Assembly: GCF_020035535.1 (NCBI RefSeq) | Contig: NZ_CP083349.1 | Span: 3,479,501 to 3,543,500, forward strand | Length of the DNA stretch: 64,000 nucleotides | Direction: 5' to 3' | DNA from: Ensifer adhaerens | GTDB taxonomy: Bacteria > Pseudomonadota > Alphaproteobacteria > Rhizobiales > Rhizobiaceae | Part shown: positions 61,014 to 64,000 of the stretch, in pieces | Numbering within the stretch: the first letter of the stretch is position 1 | Layout: every line of letters begins with the position of its first letter | Translations under genes and position numbers: made by a program | The notes under the pieces: model-generated | The model's input: only the letters and a program-made list of their open reading frames with translations | Database searches by the model: none | What the model was told of the DNA's origin: nothing

Positions 61014-61317
61014 ATCCCTACTCCTGTTCGTGTCCGCGAACCATGATGCAACGCGATAATATAGGCCGAAATACAGCAAATCCACCTGACAAATCAAGGG
61101 ACGACGATTCCTGGCGACCTGTTGCAGGATTGAAACGTCTGAGCCGCGGGCAAGCCAGCGTCGGCAACACGCACGACAACTCGTCGCCGCAAACGACGAC
61201 CGGCAATCACACGCCCCACAATCAAGGATTGCCAGGCCGAAGCTACCTGCCGGCATATCAAAACAGAAGCGGCGGGCCAGGGACCCGCCGCTTTCGCATT
61301 CGAATTCTACCCGTCGA
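61014..61317. other. 304-base region between the Omp19-like gene and sdhB
   Basis: No gene is supported. The right end holds the sdhB terminator (61268-61294). The left part should hold the lipoprotein promoter, but no convincing -35/-10 pair was found. Confidence 0.5.
61268..61294 (-). terminator. Terminator of the sdh operon
   Basis: AAGCGGCGGG, seven-base loop, CCCGCCGCTT (9-10 bp stem). On the minus strand the stem is followed by CTGTTTTG. Confidence 0.75.
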
Positions 61318-62097
61318 TCAGACGCGTCGCTCGACCAGCATCTTCTTGATTTCGCCGATCGCCTTGGCCGGGTTCAGCCCCTTCGGACAGGCCTGGGCGC
61401 AGTTCATGATCGTGTGGCAGCGGTAGAGGCGGAAGGGGTCTTCGAGATTGTCGAGACGCTCGCCGGTTGCCTCGTCGCGGCTGTCGATCAGCCAGCGATA
61501 GGCCTGCAACAGCACGGCCGGGCCGAGATAACGGTCGCCGTTCCACCAGTAGCTCGGACAGGAGGTCGAGCAGCAGGCGCACAGAATGCACTCGTACAGG
61601 CCGTCGAGCTTGAGGCGATCCTCGTGGCTCTGCTTCCATTCCTTGGCCGGCGTCGGCGAAACCGTCTTCAGCCAGGGCTCGATCGATCGGTGCTGGGCGT
61701 AGAAGTTGGTGAGGTCGGGCACCAGGTCCTTCACGACCGGCATGTGCGGCAGCGGATAGACCTTCACCGCACCCTTCACCTCATCCATACCCTTGGTGCA
61801 GGCGAGCGTGTTGGTGCCGTCGATGTTCATCGCGCAGGAGCCGCAGATGCCTTCACGGCAGGAGCGGCGCAGCGTCAGCGTCGGGTCGATCTTGTTCTTG
61901 ATGTAGAGCAGACCGTCGAGCACCATCGGGCCGCAATCGTCGATATCGATGTAGAAGGTATCGATACGCGGATTGGCGCCATCATCCGGGTTCCAACGAT
62001 AGATGCGGTATTCGCGAACGTTGGTCGCGCCCTGCGGCTTCGGCCAGACCTTGCCTTCCGTCATCTGCGAGTTCTTGGGGAGAGCGAGTTCAACCAT
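61318..62097 (-). CDS. sdhB: Succinate dehydrogenase iron-sulphur subunit
   Basis: A 259-residue subunit carrying three clusters: [2Fe-2S] ligands Cys80, Cys85, Cys88 and Cys100 (CREGICGSC...C), [4Fe-4S] in [12 protein letters not shown], and [3Fe-4S] in [14 protein letters not shown]. Passes electrons from SdhA flavin to quinone at the inner membrane. Last gene of the operon, 18 bases after sdhA. Confidence 0.97.
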   Translation of the reverse strand: MVELALPKNSQMTEGKVWPKPQGATNVREYRIYRWNPDDGANPRIDTFYIDIDDCGPMVLDGLLYIKNKIDPTLTLRRSCREGICGSCAMNIDGTNTLACTKGMDEVKGAVKVYPLPHMPVVKDLVPDLTNFYAQHRSIEPWLKTVSPTPAKEWKQSHEDRLKLDGLYECILCACCSTSCPSYWWNGDRYLGPAVLLQAYRWLIDSRDEATGERLDNLEDPFRLYRCHTIMNCAQACPKGLNPAKAIGEIKKMLVERRV

Positions 62098-62115
62098 GTG
62101 CCTTATTCCTCAAGA

Positions 62116-63957
62116 TCAGTAGACGCGGGCCTTCGGCTCGATCTTCTTGGGATCGATGCCGTCGGCGATCAGGTCAGTATGGACAGGGCGGTAGTCGAGC
62201 TTGACGTCGCCGGCCTCGTTGACCCAGGCAAGCGTGTGCTTGCGCCAGTTGACGTCGTCGCGGCCGCCGAGCGGGCCTTCGGTGAAGTCCTCGCGGGCGT
62301 GCGAACCACGGCTCTCCTTGCGCGCTTCGGCGCCGTAGATCGTCGTGATGGCGTTGGCCATGAGGTTTTCGAGTTCCAGCGTCTCGACGAGGTCCGAGTT
62401 CCAGATCATCGAGCGGTCGGTGACCTTGATGTCGGGCATCTCTTTCCAGATCGCCGAGATGCGCTTGCAGCCCGATTCCAGCGATTCCTGGGTACGGAAA
62501 ACGGCGGCATCTTCCTGCATGGCGCGTTGCATCTTTTCGCGCAGCACCGCCGTCGGCGTGGTGCCGTTGGCGTTACGCAGCCGGTCGAAGCGGTCCATGA
62601 TCCGATCGCAGGCGGCCTTGTTGAGTTCCGGGATCGCCTCGTCGCGGTCGATCACCTGGCCGGCGCGGATGGCGGCGGCGCGGCCGAAGACCACAAGGTC
62701 GATCAGCGAGTTGGAGCCGAGGCGGTTGGCACCGTGCACCGAGGCGCAGCCGGCTTCGCCTACGGCCATCAGGCCGGGCGCGACGCGCTCCGGGTTCTGG
62801 TTGTCGGCATTCAGCACTTCGCCCCAGTAGTTGGTCGGCACGCCGCCCATGTTGTAGTGCACCGTCGGCAGAACCGGGATCGGCTCGCGCGTCACGTCGA
62901 CGCCGGCAAAAATCTTCGCCGATTCCGAGATGCCCGGCAGGCGCTCGTGCAGGACGGCCGGATCCAGATGGTCGAGGTGCAGGAAGATGTGGTCCTTGTT
63001 CTTGCCGACGCCGCGGCCTTCACGGATTTCCATCGTCATGCAACGCGAGACGACGTCACGCGACGCGAGGTCCTTGGCGGACGGCGCATAGCGTTCCATG
63101 AAGCGCTCGCCTTCGGAGTTGACGAGGTAGCCGCCTTCGCCGCGTGCGCCTTCGGTGATGAGGCAGCCCGCGCCGTAGATGCCGGTCGGGTGGAACTGGA
63201 CGAACTCCATGTCCTGAAGCGGCAGGCCGGCGCGCGCAATCATGCCGCCGCCGTCGCCGGTGCAGGTATGCGCCGATGTCGCCGAGAAATAGGCGCGGCC
63301 GTAACCGCCGGTCGCCAGCACCACCATCTTGGCGGAGAAGCGATGGATCGTGCCGTCGTCGAGGTTCCAGGCGACGACGCCGGTGCAGCGGCCGTCATCC
63401 GACATGATCAGGTCGAGCGCGAAATACTCGATGAAGAACTCGGCGTTGTTGCGCAGAGACTGGCCGTAGAGCGTGTGCAGGATCGCGTGGCCGGTACGGT
63501 CGGCAGCCGCACAGGTGCGCTGCACCGGCGGGCCTTCGCCGTAGTTCTGCATGTGGCCGCCGAAGGGCCGCTGGTAGATCTTGCCTTCAGCATTGCGCGA
63601 GAACGGCACGCCGTAATGCTCGAGCTCATAGACCGCCTTCGGCGCTTCCATGGCGAGATACTGCATGGCGTCAACGTCGCCGAGCCAGTCGGACCCCTTG
63701 ACGGTGTCGTAAAGGTGCCACTGCCAGCTGTCCGGCGTCATGTTCTGCAGCGACGCGGCGATGCCGCCCTGGGCGGCAACCGTGTGCGAGCGGGTCGGGA
63801 AGACCTTGGTGATGCAGGCGGTCTTCAGCCCCTGCTCCGCCATGCCGAGCGTGGCGCGCAGGCCCGCGCCGCCGGCGCCGACGACGACGACGTCGAAGGC
63901 GTGATCGACATATTGATAGGCCTTGCCGTTTGCAGCGGGTGAACTGTTCGATGCCAT
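62116..63957 (-). CDS. sdhA: Succinate dehydrogenase flavoprotein subunit
   Basis: A 613-residue FAD subunit. FAD site [16 protein letters not shown], the flavin-linked histidine region [11 protein letters not shown], the substrate loop [21 protein letters not shown] with the catalytic Arg, and [22 protein letters not shown]. Oxidises succinate to fumarate. ATG 63957 is used; an ATG at 63975 falls inside the end of sdhD. Sits between sdhD and sdhB. Confidence 0.97.
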   Translation of the reverse strand: MASNSSPAANGKAYQYVDHAFDVVVVGAGGAGLRATLGMAEQGLKTACITKVFPTRSHTVAAQGGIAASLQNMTPDSWQWHLYDTVKGSDWLGDVDAMQYLAMEAPKAVYELEHYGVPFSRNAEGKIYQRPFGGHMQNYGEGPPVQRTCAAADRTGHAILHTLYGQSLRNNAEFFIEYFALDLIMSDDGRCTGVVAWNLDDGTIHRFSAKMVVLATGGYGRAYFSATSAHTCTGDGGGMIARAGLPLQDMEFVQFHPTGIYGAGCLITEGARGEGGYLVNSEGERFMERYAPSAKDLASRDVVSRCMTMEIREGRGVGKNKDHIFLHLDHLDPAVLHERLPGISESAKIFAGVDVTREPIPVLPTVHYNMGGVPTNYWGEVLNADNQNPERVAPGLMAVGEAGCASVHGANRLGSNSLIDLVVFGRAAAIRAGQVIDRDEAIPELNKAACDRIMDRFDRLRNANGTTPTAVLREKMQRAMQEDAAVFRTQESLESGCKRISAIWKEMPDIKVTDRSMIWNSDLVETLELENLMANAITTIYGAEARKESRGSHAREDFTEGPLGGRDDVNWRKHTLAWVNEAGDVKLDYRPVHTDLIADGIDPKKIEPKARVY

Positions 63958-63964
63958 GGCGAAA

Positions 63965-64000
63965 TTACCCTGCAAAAGCGATCTTCAGGATGGCGAAGAG
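63965..64000 (-). CDS. sdhD: Succinate dehydrogenase membrane anchor SdhD, C-terminal end (cut by window edge)
   Basis: Eleven codons and a TAA are visible on the minus strand, reading [11 protein letters not shown]. The hydrophobic end and its place seven bases before sdhA fit SdhD, the heme/quinone membrane anchor. The rest is outside the window, so the call is from position. Confidence 0.7.
   Translation of the reverse strand, partial: LFAILKIAFAG

Noticed and set aside
61414..63942. An 842-codon plus-strand frame opposite sdhB and sdhA
   Set aside because: It is explained by codon bias of the two sdh genes, and the protein is a shadow with no domain.

Overview
The window is a piece of core chromosome from an alphaproteobacterium of the Rhizobiaceae, most likely the Ensifer/Sinorhizobium lineage. 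This rests on high GC content with strong GC3 bias, alphaproteobacterial protein types throughout, a Mur (manganese-responsive Fur-family) gene divergent from sitABCD, a glycerol ABC importer of the GlpSTPQ type, and the mdh-sucCDAB...lpdA block followed by sdh. From memory the order fds - glp - sit/mur - atpHAGDC - priA - fsa - xerC - lpdA - suc - mdh - sdh matches the Sinorhizobium meliloti chromosome; I could not run an alignment to confirm this. No rRNA, tRNA, CRISPR array, insertion sequence or prophage was seen.

Left part (1-20 kb). The minus strand carries an NAD-dependent formate dehydrogenase operon (fdsG-fdsB-fdsA, the last cut by the window edge) with a LysR regulator upstream, then an SDR oxidoreductase. 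The plus strand carries a glycerol regulon: glpR (DeoR family, with a clear palindromic operator around its own -10), glpD (glycerol-3-phosphate dehydrogenase) and the importer glpS-glpT-glpP-glpQ-small membrane protein-glpV. After a strong terminator come an MFS exporter and an ABM-domain protein with a divergent LysR regulator, a small secreted protein, an NCS2 xanthine/urate permease and an EamA exporter.

Middle part (19.5-46 kb). mur and sitABCD (Mn/Fe import) share a promoter region with a perfect inverted repeat. Convergent to sitD is an isolated second ATP synthase a-subunit gene, far from any F0 operon. Next come a phosphotransferase, a membrane-anchored protein of unknown function, an Lrp/AsnC regulator divergent from a saccharopine-dehydrogenase-like gene, and manC. 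The F1 operon atpH-A-G-D-C is complete. priA, a transaldolase/fsa gene, an AAA ATPase, an acyltransferase, xerC, a TraB/GumN protein and a TetR/MFS pair with three tandem operators follow.

Right part (46-64 kb). All genes after a thioesterase are on the minus strand and make up the lower TCA cycle. In transcription order they are sdhD (end only), sdhA, sdhB; an Omp19-like lipoprotein; a ZapE/AFG1-type ATPase; then mdh, sucC, sucD, sucA, sucB, five tightly packed accessory genes, and lpdA, the E3 partner of SucA/SucB. Together the window links formate and glycerol oxidation, the TCA cycle and succinate dehydrogenase to ATP synthesis.

I did not find a wholly new multi-gene system. The best leads are the isolated AtpB paralogue with a 20-bp perfect palindrome upstream, the complementary degenerate motifs of the two glycerol ABC ATPases, the triple TetR operator, and a 12-bp-arm AT-rich inverted repeat in front of mdh-suc.
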